A program made the position numbers and the translations under genes. The notes under the pieces are model-generated. The model did no database searches, was not told the origin of the DNA, and saw only the letters and a program-made list of their open reading frames with translations. This document shows, piece after piece, positions 41,836 through 51,493 of a DNA stretch of 64,000 bases (positions are counted from its first letter, which is position 1; each line of letters starts with the position of its first letter). This stretch comes from Castellaniella sp. (GTDB lineage: Bacteria > Pseudomonadota > Gammaproteobacteria > Burkholderiales > Burkholderiaceae_B). The DNA is taken from the NCBI RefSeq assembly GCF_004321985.1, contig NZ_SCQN01000014.1, positions 154,658-218,657 on the forward strand, written 5' to 3'.

Positions 41836-43941
41836 GTGATGTTGCCCCTGTCACCCTCACCGCAACTGGCCCCGGTTCCCGACGCGCTGGATCGATCCCA
41901 CATCCTGGCACTGCTGCGGTTGGGCGATTTCTCCCAGGACTCCTTTCTGGCGACTGATTCCGCCGGCATCGTCATCTACCTGAATCGCAGTGCGGGACGC
42001 CTGTTTGGCTATCGGAACGGCTCGGCGCTGCATCTGGACGTGGGCGTGCTGCTGCCGGAGATCCGGCGGGTCAACGAACGGTTGGGTTCACTGGGGGCGC
42101 GCAACAGCGTGCTGTGGCGGGGCTACGGGCTGGATCACCAACGCGGGGCTCTTGCGCTGGTGGGGGCGGCCACACATATCCCGTCGCCCACGGGCGACAG
42201 CTATCTGTATGTGATGCGGGAGCGCCGGCCGGTCGCGGTTGATCGGGGCCGCCAGGCGGAGCTGGCGTCGCTGGTCTATCGCAACACCAGCGAGGGCATG
42301 CTGGTGCTGGACCCCAAGGGCTTCATTCTCGATGTGAATCCGGCTTTTGTAAAACTGCGCGGCCGGGATGCGGGCGAGGTCGTCGGCCGCCATGTACGGT
42401 GCCTGAACTCTCCGTGCCACGACCGTGATTTCTACCGCGCGGTCTGGCGCACCGTCATGGCGACCAGCAGCTGGCAGGGCGAACATTGGGGGCAACATGC
42501 CAACGGGGAGCTCTACCCGGAATGGCTGAGCATCAACACCTCCTTTGCCGAAGACGGCCAGGTCTACCGGCGGGTGATGATCTTCTCGAACATCGCCGAG
42601 ATCAAGCAGGCCGAGGCGATCATCTGGAAGCAGGCGAATTTCGACCGGCTGACCGATCTCCCGAATCGCCAGATGTTCCATGATCGGCTGGAGCAGAGCA
42701 TCCGCAAGTCCCAGCGGTCGGGCGAGCGCACGGGCCTGCTGTTTCTGGATCTGGACCGGTTCAAGGAAATCAACGATACGATGGGCCATGCGATGGGCGA
42801 CGAGCTGCTGAAGGAAGCCGCGCGCCGCCTGAGCGGTTGCGTGCGCCAGAGCGACACGGTGGCGCGGCTGGGGGGCGATGAATTCACCATCCTGCTGAAC
42901 GACATCGGCGATCCACGTGATGTCGAGCGCCTTGCCCGCAGCGTGCTGCGGCAGCTCGCCGAACCTTTCCGCCTGGGGGTGGAGACGGTCTTCATCTCCA
43001 CCAGCATCGGCATCACGTTCTATCCCGACGATGCGACGGATGCCGAGACGCTGCTGAACAACGCCGATCAGGCCATGTATGCCGCCAAGGCCGAAGGCCG
43101 CAACCGGAGCTGCTATTTCACGGCTTCCATGCAGGAGCAGGCCCAGACACGCATGCGGCTGGTCAATGACCTGCACCTGGCGCTGGACCGCCAGCAGTTT
43201 GCGCTGGACTATCAGCCCATCGTGGATCTAAGCACGGGACGAATCGCCAAGGTGGAAACCCTGCTGCGCTGGCACCACCCCATTCTGGGGCGTGTGCCGC
43301 CTTCGGAATTCGTTCCGCTGGCCGAGGAAACCGGCATCATTCGTACGATCGGAGACTGGGTGTTCTGTGAAGCAACCCGCCAGGTTGCCCACTGGCGCAG
43401 CCAGTTCGCGCAGGACATTCAGATCAGCGTCAATATCTCACCGGCGCAGTTGCGCCACGAGGGTCTGGATCATGGCTTCTGGCGCAGCCATCTGGACACG
43501 CTGGGGCTATCGCCCGAACACGTCATCGTGGAAATCACCGAGGGGCTGCTGATCGATTCGGATGACAATCACATCCAGAAGCAGCTTGCCCTGTTTCATG
43601 AGGCTGGCATCCAGGTGGCGCTCGATGACTTCGGGACGGGGTATTCATCGCTGTCCTACTTGCGCAAATTCGACATCGACTTCCTCAAGATCGACCAGTC
43701 TTTCGTGTCCAATCTGGATACGTCGAACCCCGACCTGGCGCTGTGCGAGGCGATCATCCTGCTGGCACACAAGCTGGGGCTGCAGGTCGTCGCCGAGGGC
43801 ATTGAAACCCAGGAGCAGCACCGTCTACTGCGTGCCGCAGGCTGTGATTACGGCCAGGGTTACCTGTTTGCCCATCCATTGTCCGCCGACGATTTTGCGG
43901 CTTTGCTGGTCGGTGATCCGGCCCTGATTCCGACGCCTTGA
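41836..43941 (+). CDS. PAS-PAS-GGDEF-EAL cyclic-di-GMP protein
   Basis: A 701-residue cytoplasmic regulator. Two PAS-like domains lie at about residues 25-110 and 140-260. The GGDEF domain has the intact active motif LGGDEFTILL (about 348), and the EAL domain (about 440-690) has the catalytic Glu in ETLLRW, where the usual Ala is Thr, plus DDFGTGYSSLSYLRKFDIDFLKID. Both cyclase and phosphodiesterase activity look possible. GTG at 41836 is followed directly by ATG at 41839; either may be used. Confidence 0.92.
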   Translation: MMLPLSPSPQLAPVPDALDRSHILALLRLGDFSQDSFLATDSAGIVIYLNRSAGRLFGYRNGSALHLDVGVLLPEIRRVNERLGSLGARNSVLWRGYGLDHQRGALALVGAATHIPSPTGDSYLYVMRERRPVAVDRGRQAELASLVYRNTSEGMLVLDPKGFILDVNPAFVKLRGRDAGEVVGRHVRCLNSPCHDRDFYRAVWRTVMATSSWQGEHWGQHANGELYPEWLSINTSFAEDGQVYRRVMIFSNIAEIKQAEAIIWKQANFDRLTDLPNRQMFHDRLEQSIRKSQRSGERTGLLFLDLDRFKEINDTMGHAMGDELLKEAARRLSGCVRQSDTVARLGGDEFTILLNDIGDPRDVERLARSVLRQLAEPFRLGVETVFISTSIGITFYPDDATDAETLLNNADQAMYAAKAEGRNRSCYFTASMQEQAQTRMRLVNDLHLALDRQQFALDYQPIVDLSTGRIAKVETLLRWHHPILGRVPPSEFVPLAEETGIIRTIGDWVFCEATRQVAHWRSQFAQDIQISVNISPAQLRHEGLDHGFWRSHLDTLGLSPEHVIVEITEGLLIDSDDNHIQKQLALFHEAGIQVALDDFGTGYSSLSYLRKFDIDFLKIDQSFVSNLDTSNPDLALCEAIILLAHKLGLQVVAEGIETQEQHRLLRAAGCDYGQGYLFAHPLSADDFAALLVGDPALIPTP

Positions 43942-43954
43942 GCGTTGGCGGCGA

Positions 43955-45538
43955 TCACCGTCGCGACGGTTGCAGGCAGTCGGGGCCGGCCGGGATCACG
44001 GCCCAGTGCAGGTCTATCATGGGTCCCTTCGGACCCCAGCGGACGAAATCCACGCCCTTCCAGGAGGCCGCGTCGTACAGGGCGTGTACGGCCGGAGTGG
44101 CGGGGCCGCGGCCAACGTCGCTGAAGGCGATCAATGCCCCGCACCGCAGCGCCGTGCCCGGTGCGAACCATGGCGATTCCGCGTCGCTTGCGTCGATGTA
44201 GACCTGGGTCGCCGGGCCGGCATGGATGGCAATGTTGCCGCCCAGCCATGTATTGGCCACGACGACCCGCAGGGGCCGCCCGGGCTGGTAGGCGCTCCAG
44301 TGGGCCTGCGCCTTTGCGGCGAGTGCCTGTGCCGGGTAGTTCGAGCGGCTGGCATGGCCGGTCAGATCCGCCAGCGGTCCGCGCGCAATCGCGTAGCCCG
44401 CAGCCATGGCGGTCTGCAGGCAGAGCGTGATGATGAGCATTCGGCGAAGCTGGACCGCATCCTGGCCGCGCAGCCACCACAGGCCATAGAAACCGGCGAG
44501 CACGAAGAACGTGCTGGCCCAGGATGCCTCCAGCCGCGTTCCCAGAATCACGGAGACCAGGACGGTGCCCAGGAAGGGCGCGAGCCCCACCCAAAGCAGA
44601 AACTGCCGGTCGGCGGCCGAGAAATCCTGGAAGTAGCGCGCACCTAGGGCGGAGGCCTGAAAGTGTTCGTCGTTGGCCGCGTAGCCCGGCGCGCGGTTGC
44701 CGCTGCGCCGGTACCAGAACGTCCACGCGGCGAGCGCAATCAGCATCGGTGACAACCGGCCTGCCTGATCCAGGGCAAAGGACAGCAGATCGCCCAGCGC
44801 TGCCAGCCGCCCGCCGGCCTGCAGGGACTCGTCGGCGTAGAACAGCGGTTCGAAGTGGTGATGGGACAGCCATGCGACGTGCGGAACCAGGACGAGGCAG
44901 AAGGTCGCCGTGGCCCATGCGATGCCTCGCCAGCATCGACGCTCGCGCAGTTTGCCGGTACGGAGCAGATACAGGAAAAACGCTGTGAACTGGATCAGTG
45001 CGCTGTACTTGGTGAGCATGGCCAGGCCGCAGACCGCGCCCAGCAGAATCCAGTCGCGGGTACGGTCGTCGCGCAGTGCGCGGTAGAACAGCCAGATAGA
45101 GGCCGTGATGGACCAGAGCTGCGCAGTGTTGTGGTTGTAGATCGTGCCGCGCAGAGAGAAGTAGGCCGTGACTGACACCAGCAGCACGGCGATCAGCGCC
45201 CGGTGCCGTGTCGTGATTTCACAGCCCAGCTTCCAGATGAACCACAGGCCCAGTGCCGAGAAAAGTTGCCCCATCAGGAAGGGCAGCCAGGCCGGCCGGC
45301 CCAGAAGCTCCGTCGCAAAGTGCATGAACCAGGAAGGAAGCGGCGGATGTTTGGTGTAGCCCAGTTCCAGGCTGGCGGCCCACACCAGTTCTTCCATGCC
45401 GTCCAGGTCTGGCGCGGTGTGGCTGATGGCGCACAGCACGGTCCACAGCGTGATCATGAACAGCAGGCAAATCACCACAAGCGCGGTGCCGGGGCGCCGT
45501 GCGAGCAAGGGAATCCTGGGCGGGGTGATGGCCAGCAT
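43955..45538 (-). CDS. PMT/ArnT-like glycosyltransferase (GT-C fold)
   Basis: A 527-residue protein with about 12 membrane segments. The first loop, PDLDGMEELVWAASLELGYTKHPPLPSWFMHF, has the acidic pair and the GYxxHPPL motif of PMT_2-type sugar transferases. The final 120 residues form a periplasmic domain. It is divergent from lipA. Target unknown; it differs in sequence from the transferase at 29034-30803, so it is not a duplicate. Confidence 0.82.
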   Translation of the reverse strand: MLAITPPRIPLLARRPGTALVVICLLFMITLWTVLCAISHTAPDLDGMEELVWAASLELGYTKHPPLPSWFMHFATELLGRPAWLPFLMGQLFSALGLWFIWKLGCEITTRHRALIAVLLVSVTAYFSLRGTIYNHNTAQLWSITASIWLFYRALRDDRTRDWILLGAVCGLAMLTKYSALIQFTAFFLYLLRTGKLRERRCWRGIAWATATFCLVLVPHVAWLSHHHFEPLFYADESLQAGGRLAALGDLLSFALDQAGRLSPMLIALAAWTFWYRRSGNRAPGYAANDEHFQASALGARYFQDFSAADRQFLLWVGLAPFLGTVLVSVILGTRLEASWASTFFVLAGFYGLWWLRGQDAVQLRRMLIITLCLQTAMAAGYAIARGPLADLTGHASRSNYPAQALAAKAQAHWSAYQPGRPLRVVVANTWLGGNIAIHAGPATQVYIDASDAESPWFAPGTALRCGALIAFSDVGRGPATPAVHALYDAASWKGVDFVRWGPKGPMIDLHWAVIPAGPDCLQPSRR

Positions 45539-45598
45539 GGCGGCCAGTATACTAGTGTCCTGTTTGGCTAATCCGCCCGTTCACATTACAGGTTTCCC

Positions 45599-46591
45599 AT
45601 GACGACCGAAGTCCCCATCATCCGCGCACGCGTTCGCCCGGGTGCAAAATTCGTCAGCCCCCAGGGCACCAAGGCCGTGAAGGACGGCATGCGGCCCAGC
45701 GATCTGACCGGCATTCCCGATTCTGCCCCCAAGCCCAGCTGGCTGCGGGTGCGGGCGCCGGCGGGTGAACAATACCAGAAGGTCCGCGACATCGTGAAGA
45801 CGCACCACCTCAATACGGTGTGCGCCGAGTCCAAGTGCCCGAATATCGCTGAATGCTGGGGGCGGGGCACGGCCACGCTGATGCTGATGGGATCGGTGTG
45901 CACGCGCGCCTGCAAGTTCTGTGCCGTGAGCACGGGAAATCCGCATGGCTGGCTGGACCACAACGAGCCGGCCAGCGTGGCGGATGCCGTCGTGCTCATG
46001 CAGCTCAAATATGTGGTGCTGACCTCGGTGGACCGGGACGATCTGCTGGACGGCGGCGCCGGGCACTACGCAGCCTGTATCCGCGCCATTCACGAGCGCT
46101 CGCCCAGCACTGCGGTCGAGGCTCTGACGCCTGACTTTCAGGGCAATCATGGCTGTGTGGCCAAGGTCCTGGACGCAGGCCTGACGACGTTCGCTCAGAA
46201 CATCGAGACCGTGGAGCGCCTCACGCATGTGGTGCGCGATGTGCGTGCCGGCTATCACCAGACGCTGGACGTGCTGAAGTTCGCCAAGGAATATGCGCCG
46301 CAGACGCTGACGAAGACCAGCATGATGCTGGGGCTGGGCGAAACGGACGAAGAAATCGAGCAGACCATGGATGACATCCGGGCGCACAACGTGGATATCC
46401 TGACGCTGGGCCAGTACATGCGCCCGACCCAGAACCACCTGCCGGTGCAGCGTTTCGTCACCCCCGAACAGTTCCGCGCCTATCGCGCCATTGGGCTGGC
46501 AAAGGGCTTCCGAGAGGTCGTCTCCGGCGCCCTGGTGCGGTCCAGCTATCGCGCCGAGCGCGTACTGGAACACGACAACGTGGGCCTCTGA
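45599..46591 (+). CDS. lipA: Lipoyl synthase
   Basis: This radical-SAM enzyme inserts sulfur into octanoyl groups. In the 330-residue protein the auxiliary-cluster cysteines are in [13 protein letters not shown] and the SAM-cluster cysteines in [19 protein letters not shown] near the C-terminus holds the usual conserved Ser. No lipB is adjacent, unlike the usual lipB-lipA pair. A TATACT box lies about 50 bases upstream. Confidence 0.97.
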   Translation: MTTEVPIIRARVRPGAKFVSPQGTKAVKDGMRPSDLTGIPDSAPKPSWLRVRAPAGEQYQKVRDIVKTHHLNTVCAESKCPNIAECWGRGTATLMLMGSVCTRACKFCAVSTGNPHGWLDHNEPASVADAVVLMQLKYVVLTSVDRDDLLDGGAGHYAACIRAIHERSPSTAVEALTPDFQGNHGCVAKVLDAGLTTFAQNIETVERLTHVVRDVRAGYHQTLDVLKFAKEYAPQTLTKTSMMLGLGETDEEIEQTMDDIRAHNVDILTLGQYMRPTQNHLPVQRFVTPEQFRAYRAIGLAKGFREVVSGALVRSSYRAERVLEHDNVGL

Positions 46592-46604
46592 TTCCATCAT
46601 CCGT

Positions 46605-46630
46605 GGCTGAGCCCTCTAGCGGGCTCAGCC
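46605..46630. terminator. Bidirectional hairpin between lipA and the LysR gene
   Basis: GGCTGAGCCC (46605-46614) and GGGCTCAGCC (46621-46630) form a 10-bp stem between two convergent genes, overlapping the last bases of the LysR gene. There is only a weak T-rich tail. Confidence 0.6.
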
Positions 46631-47533
46631 GTCTCCACCAGGGATGGGATTCACTTCGCTGCACAGTTGCTGCAGGATCGTGGCCAGTTCCTTGCACGCG
46701 ATGCCCGGGAATTCGGGGTGTGCAAAGATCCGGTACACCATGGCGTAGCGGTGGCGTCCTTCGGCCAGCGGCAGTGGCTTGAGCCGGCCTTCCGCCAGCT
46801 CGGCCCGGATGCGCAGCTCCGGATACCAGGCAAAGCCCATGCCGGCGCAGGCGGCCTGGATCGAACTGGGCACCTGGCTGAACGTCCAGCGTTGTTCGGC
46901 ATCCAGCCATCCGGCATTCTGGCGCTGGCTGCCCGAGTCGCGGACCACGAGCTGGCGGTACTGGCGTAGATCGGCCCATTCCAGCGGCCGGTCCAGCGCA
47001 TTCAGAGGATGGTCGGGGGCGGCCACCGCCACGAATCGGATCTGCAGCAGCGGCTCGCCGCTGAAACCCTGTGGAATGCGGGGGCTGATGACCAGATCGG
47101 CTTCGCGGCGCAGCAGCGCCTCGTCCGTGCCGCTCAATACCGTTTCCTGCACCTCGATCCGGGTGGTGGCGCAATCATCACTAAAGCGCTTCAGCGCCTG
47201 CAACAGCAGCCAGTCGGGGAACAGGCCGTCGATGGCCACGCGCAGCAGCGGCTCGCGGCCGGCGGCCAACTGGCGGGCAGCCGATTCCAGGCCCCGCGCG
47301 TGTTCGACCAGCAGACGGGCGCGCTGCAGCAGGACCTGGCCCGCCGTGGTCGGGACGGCGCGGCGGCCTTGCTGTCGGAACACGCGCAGCCCCAGTTGAT
47401 CCTCGAGCCGCTGTATGGCATAACTGACCGATGACTGGCTTTTACCCAGGGCTTCCGCCGCCTGTGCGTATCCGCCATGGTCGACCACGGCGAGCAGGGC
47501 TTGCCACTGTGAAATAGGGATGATGTCGTTCAT
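46625..47533 (-). CDS. LysR family transcriptional regulator
   Basis: A 302-residue regulator with the N-terminal winged helix (WQALLAVVDHGGYAQAAEALGKSQSSVSYAIQRLEDQLGLRVF) and a LysR substrate-binding domain. It is transcribed away from the pirin gene, with 92 bases between them that contain a LysR-type inverted repeat, so pirin is the obvious candidate target. Inducer unknown. Confidence 0.93.
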   Translation of the reverse strand: MNDIIPISQWQALLAVVDHGGYAQAAEALGKSQSSVSYAIQRLEDQLGLRVFRQQGRRAVPTTAGQVLLQRARLLVEHARGLESAARQLAAGREPLLRVAIDGLFPDWLLLQALKRFSDDCATTRIEVQETVLSGTDEALLRREADLVISPRIPQGFSGEPLLQIRFVAVAAPDHPLNALDRPLEWADLRQYRQLVVRDSGSQRQNAGWLDAEQRWTFSQVPSSIQAACAGMGFAWYPELRIRAELAEGRLKPLPLAEGRHRYAMVYRIFAHPEFPGIACKELATILQQLCSEVNPIPGGDG

Positions 47534-47591
47534 ATCTATCAGTTAGATCAAAGAGAGCCAGTATTTGCTGTTGATCATCTATTTATATGAT
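47534..47591. promoter_or_regulatory. LysR-type binding sites in the LysR-pirin intergenic region
   Basis: ATCTATCAGTTAGAT (47534-47548) is an inverted repeat (ATCTA/TAGAT) fitting T-N11-A, abutting the LysR start codon. A second dyad, ATCAT and ATGAT with an 8-base spacer (47574-47591), lies near TTGATC-N16-CATAAT, a possible pirin promoter. The two sites could be the autoregulatory and activating sites. Confidence 0.6.
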
Positions 47592-47625
47592 TCATAATGG
47601 ACTCATTCAGGACTTGGAGTCAAAC

Positions 47626-48483
47626 ATGACAGTTCGTTCAGTCACTCGCATCACGCCGGCACAGGCAACGCAGGATGGGGCGGGCGTGCGTCTCTTGCGC
47701 GCCCTGGGGTATCAGCACCAGGTTCGCATGGATCCGTTCCTGATGCTGGACGCGTTTTCGTCCGATGATCCGCAGGATTACATTGCGGGCTTCCCGGCGC
47801 ATCCGCATCGCGGGTTCGAAACCGTCACCTATATCGTGGATGGCCACATGCGCCATCGCGACCACATGGGTAACGAGGGCGACCTGAAGGCGGGTGGTGT
47901 CCAGTGGATGACGGCCGGGCGTGGCATCATCCACGAAGAAATGCCGCAACAGGAAAACGGCCTTCTCCGGGGGTTCCAGATCTGGCTCAACCTGCCAGCG
48001 GGTGAAAAGATGCAGCCGGCGCATTATCGCGATATCCCGGCCTCGGAGATCAGCACGGCGGAGCTGCCCGAAGGCGGTTTCATCAAGCTGATCGCGGGCA
48101 CGATTCCCTGGGCCACTTGCCCCCTGAAGGGCGCCGAGCAGGGACAGCGGCAGACACAGCCCATCATCGCGGACGTGTGCGTGATGGCCGGGCAGTCGGT
48201 AGATTTGCCGATACCGTCCACGCACAGTGCGCTGCTGTATGTGTTCGAGGGCCAGCTTCTGGCCGGCGACCGGCGGGTGGATGCCGGCCATGTAGCTTGG
48301 CTGTCGGAGCAGGGGGACACCGTGCGCGTGGCGGCAGCCCCAGACGCCGGCGTGCGGGTGCTGTTGCTGGCTGGCAAGCCGCTGCATGAGCCGATTGCCC
48401 AGTACGGCCCGTTCGTCATGAACACCTCGGAGGAAATCGAGCAGGCGTTGCGCGATTACCGTGATGGGGTGCTGGCGCAGTAA
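47626..48483 (+). CDS. Pirin family protein
   Basis: A 285-residue bicupin. The metal-binding segment HPHRGFETVTYIVDGHMRHRDHMG and the MTAGRGIIHEEMPQ block are pirin hallmarks; in YhaK/pirin relatives these give quercetinase-like activity or redox sensing. I chose ATG at 47626 (MTVRSVTRITPA), after a TTGGAG ribosome binding site. Divergent from the LysR gene. Confidence 0.92.
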   Translation: MTVRSVTRITPAQATQDGAGVRLLRALGYQHQVRMDPFLMLDAFSSDDPQDYIAGFPAHPHRGFETVTYIVDGHMRHRDHMGNEGDLKAGGVQWMTAGRGIIHEEMPQQENGLLRGFQIWLNLPAGEKMQPAHYRDIPASEISTAELPEGGFIKLIAGTIPWATCPLKGAEQGQRQTQPIIADVCVMAGQSVDLPIPSTHSALLYVFEGQLLAGDRRVDAGHVAWLSEQGDTVRVAAAPDAGVRVLLLAGKPLHEPIAQYGPFVMNTSEEIEQALRDYRDGVLAQ

Positions 48484-48510
48484 GCACGACCCGTTTTGGC
48501 GCGTGCCATA

Positions 48511-48554
48511 AAAACACCCCGGGACCGGATCAACATCCGGTCCCGGGGTGTTTT
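48511..48554. terminator. Strong bidirectional terminator
   Basis: A 20-bp perfect stem (48511-48530 with 48535-48554) with a 4-base loop CAAC, starting with AAAA and ending in TTTTT. It serves the pirin gene on the plus strand and the small secreted protein on the minus strand. Confidence 0.93.
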
Positions 48555-48585
48555 TGTCGGAGACTATGAGTGGGAGCGCGCAGCC

Positions 48586-48897
48586 CTAGCGGTGCCAGTG
48601 CCCGCGATCACCCCTACGACCCCAGTGCTCGTCTCCGTGCCGGCCCCGGTCCCAGTGCCCGCGACCACGCCAGCCATAGTAGTAGCCGGGTGCGGGAACA
48701 TAGACCGGCCGAGGCGCCACGTAGACTGGCGGCCCGCCGTAGTAATAAACGGGAGGTGGCGGATAGTAGGCGGGTCCGCCCCAGACGACACCTGGTAGAC
48801 CAATGCCAATCCCGACGCTGACGTCTCCGGCTTGGGCTACCGGCCCCGCAGCCATGGCACCAATGACCAGTGCCGCTGCAAACATTGCTTTTTTCAT
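48586..48897 (-). CDS. Small secreted Tyr/Pro/Gly/His-rich protein
   Basis: A 103-residue protein with a clear signal peptide (MKKAMFAAALVIGAMAAGPVAQA) and a low-complexity mature part: repeats of PPVYY/PVYV type, followed by an Arg/His/Trp-rich tail (GRGHWDRGRHGDEHWG). It is probably an envelope or periplasmic protein of the glycine-rich surface type; the His-rich end could bind metal. Function unknown. Confidence 0.7.
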   Translation of the reverse strand: MKKAMFAAALVIGAMAAGPVAQAGDVSVGIGIGLPGVVWGGPAYYPPPPVYYYGGPPVYVAPRPVYVPAPGYYYGWRGRGHWDRGRHGDEHWGRRGDRGHWHR

Positions 48898-49056
48898 GAG
48901 CGGTTCCTGCGAATGATGATGTCCTATTGTGGCCCATACTCCCCAGCAGATTGTGTGGTTCCGGTGGGCAGACGCATCAAAACGCTACGTTTGCCCATGC
49001 TTTTGCGCCATGGGGAACAAGTGTTCACGTTTGTTGCGTCTTAACACCAACGGTGT

Positions 49057-49725
49057 TCAGCGGTGCTGGTCGAAGAAGGCCAGTGTCCGTTCCCAGGCCA
49101 GTTTCGAGGCGGCGGCGTGGTAGGCGGAGTCGCCCTCGCGGCCGAAGGCGTGCCCCGCGCCTGGGTAGGTGTAGATTGACAGATCCGGCTGGGCGATCTT
49201 GATGGCAGCCACGTCGTCGTGGCTGATGTGCTGGTCCTCGTTGCCGAAGTGGAGCTGGACAGGGATGCGCGGCTTGTCCTGGCGATGGTTGACGATGCCC
49301 CCACCATACCAGCACGAGGCCGCGCTGAATCGGTCGCTCATGCAGGCGGTGCGCCATGTCAGGTAGCCTCCCCAGCAGTATCCCGTCACCATGCACTTGG
49401 GCTGCTTCTGCAATGCGGCGGCGGCAGCCTCGATGTCGAGCAGTGCGTCCTCGTCCGTGACGGACTTACGCAGCGCCATGCCCCGGTGCCGGCCCGGCAG
49501 GTCGTAGCCCAGTTGCACGCCGGCTTCCACGTTGGGTGCGCGGTCAAACAGAGACGGGCAGATGGCGCGATAGCCGTGGTCTGCGTAATGTTCCGCCATA
49601 TGTCGGATGTGGGCGTTGATGCCAAAGATTTCAGGCAGTACGACGACGCCGCAGGCGGCGTCTTCCGGCCCGGTGATCCAGGCCGTGAACCGATGGCCAT
49701 CCTTGGCGGTCAGCAACATATCCAT
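49057..49725 (-). CDS. Dienelactone hydrolase family protein
   Basis: A 222-residue alpha/beta hydrolase. The catalytic triad is seen as Cys in GYCWGGYL, Asp in NEDQHIS region and His in GAGHAFGRE; VLPEIFGINAHIRHMA is the usual oxyanion-side motif. Substrate unknown. It stands alone between the secreted protein and fliD. Confidence 0.9.
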   Translation of the reverse strand: MDMLLTAKDGHRFTAWITGPEDAACGVVVLPEIFGINAHIRHMAEHYADHGYRAICPSLFDRAPNVEAGVQLGYDLPGRHRGMALRKSVTDEDALLDIEAAAAALQKQPKCMVTGYCWGGYLTWRTACMSDRFSAASCWYGGGIVNHRQDKPRIPVQLHFGNEDQHISHDDVAAIKIAQPDLSIYTYPGAGHAFGREGDSAYHAAASKLAWERTLAFFDQHR

Positions 49726-49964
49726 GAGTGGGTCCTCGTTCGTTGATCGGTATTCATCCGGTCCTCATCGTACGCTTGCCGCGCGTGAGACGGAACTTTG
49801 ATTCTGTCATGTTCCTGAACAGATTCAAAGGGTTACGGCTATTACACATAGTCTGTAAAGGTTGTCTCAAATTGCTTACTCAACCAGCCTGGTAGGCGGC
49901 ATAATGACACATCTTGTTAAATGAGCGGTGGGCATCGGGCCGAACCGCTGGCTGGAGCCCTGTC

Positions 49965-51386
49965 ATGGCAACATCCGTCGCACCCGTTGATTTGTCCAAC
50001 ACGTCACTGTTCTCGTCCATGGGGGTAGGCTCGGGCCTGCCGCTGGGCACGCTGCTCACGCAATTGCAGACCAGCGAAGAGGCCGCACTGCAGCCCATCC
50101 AGTCGCAGGAAGGCGTGGTGAGCGCCACGCTGTCGGCGTACGGCCAGGTCCAGGGTGCCGTGACTGCCTTGCAGGTGGCCGCCCAGGCGTTGACCACCCC
50201 AGGGACGTTCAATGCGCTGCAGACCAGCGTCACGGGCTCGGGCTTTACCGCCAGCGCCGGCGCCGGTGCGGTCGCCGGGCAGTACAGCGTGACGGTTGAT
50301 CAGCTCGCCAAGTCACAGACGCTGGTCACCAGTGGACAGGCGAGCGCGACTGCCGCCAACGGGACTGGCGGCACAGTCACCCTGACGTTGGGCGATGGCA
50401 GCACCCATACGCTGGACATGACCGGGAAGGACACGTCGCTCAATGGTCTGGTCAGTGCGATCAACGCCGACCCCAGCCTGGGCGTGTCTGCGACACTCAT
50501 CAATGACGGGTCGTCCACCCCGTATCATCTGTTACTGATTGCCAACGGCACGGGGACACAGGCCGCCGTCAAGAGCATCAGCAGCAGCAATGGATCCCTC
50601 CAGAGTCTGCTGGGTTTCACTCAGGGTTCCGCATCGAGCGTGACTGAATCTGCGGCTGCCAATGCCCAGCTGCACATTGACGGCATTGCCGTCACCAGCC
50701 AGAGCAACACCGTGCAGGGTGCCATCTCCGGGGTCACGTTGACGCTCAATGCCGTCAACGCGACACCATCGACCCTGGCGGTCACCCAGGACAATACCAA
50801 GGTCACCGACGCGGTGCAGGGCTTCGTCAACGCCTACAACACGCTGCAGTCCACCGTCCAATCGCTAACGGCTTACGACACGACCTCAAATTCCGGCAGT
50901 GTGTTGACGGGGGATTCCCTGGCACTGCAGGTTCAGAGCCAGACCCAAAGTGCGCTGGATACTTTCCTGCCCGGTGGCACCATCAGTTCGCTGTTCCAGC
51001 TGGGTGTCAGCTCCGACCCGACGACAGGCAAGCTTTCGCTGGATACGACTGCGCTGTCGCAGGCTCTGGCCAAGGACCCTACCGGCGTCCAGAATGTGCT
51101 GGGCGGTACGGCCGGCGTCGGCAAAGCGGTGCAAACACTGACCACCAACATGCTGGAGACAGGCGGCCTGTTCTCCAATGCCGATAGCAGCCTGAACCAG
51201 ACCCTGAAGGACCTTCAGTCTCAGTACACCGAGATGTCGAACCGCATCAGCGCTGACATGAGCAACTATCGGCAACAGTTCACGGCGCTGGATTCGATGG
51301 TGGCGCAGATGAATTCGCTCAGTTCGTATCTGACCCAGCAGCTGTCGGGCATCAGCTCGTCGAGTTCGAGCAAATCGGCGGGTTGA
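49965..51386 (+). CDS. fliD: Flagellar hook-associated protein 2 (filament cap)
   Basis: FliD caps the growing flagellar filament. The 473-residue protein starts with the FliD_N pattern (GVGSGLPLGTLLTQLQTSEEAALQPIQSQ) and ends with a coiled-coil (LNQTLKDLQSQYTEMSNRISADMSNYRQQFTALDSMVAQMNSLSSYLTQQL). The Ser/Thr/Gly-rich middle is normal for the family. No other flagellar gene is near: the usual neighbours fliC and fliS are absent. No clear FliA promoter was found in the 239-base upstream gap. I set the start at 49965 (MATSVAP). Confidence 0.92.
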   Translation: MATSVAPVDLSNTSLFSSMGVGSGLPLGTLLTQLQTSEEAALQPIQSQEGVVSATLSAYGQVQGAVTALQVAAQALTTPGTFNALQTSVTGSGFTASAGAGAVAGQYSVTVDQLAKSQTLVTSGQASATAANGTGGTVTLTLGDGSTHTLDMTGKDTSLNGLVSAINADPSLGVSATLINDGSSTPYHLLLIANGTGTQAAVKSISSSNGSLQSLLGFTQGSASSVTESAAANAQLHIDGIAVTSQSNTVQGAISGVTLTLNAVNATPSTLAVTQDNTKVTDAVQGFVNAYNTLQSTVQSLTAYDTTSNSGSVLTGDSLALQVQSQTQSALDTFLPGGTISSLFQLGVSSDPTTGKLSLDTTALSQALAKDPTGVQNVLGGTAGVGKAVQTLTTNMLETGGLFSNADSSLNQTLKDLQSQYTEMSNRISADMSNYRQQFTALDSMVAQMNSLSSYLTQQLSGISSSSSSKSAG

Positions 51387-51456
51387 TCGCTGCAGGACGG
51401 GCTGCTGGCGGCCTGCTGGTCGCCCCCGCAGCCGTTGCAACGATGCCGCATCGACG

Positions 51457-51485
51457 TTTCACTATCTGGAAAACCCAGGTAGAAT
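51457..51485 (+). promoter_or_regulatory. ssrA: Sigma-70 promoter of ssrA
   Basis: TTTCAC (51457-51462), 17 bases, then TAGAAT (51480-51485) sits 8 bases before the mature tmRNA 5' end at 51494, as expected for a stable RNA promoter. Confidence 0.75.
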
Positions 51486-51493
51486 AGGGGTCT

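Noticed and set aside
49870..49925. FliA (sigma-28) promoter of fliD
   Set aside because: CGGCATAAT resembles the -10 end only in its last bases and no proper -35 partner is present at the right distance.
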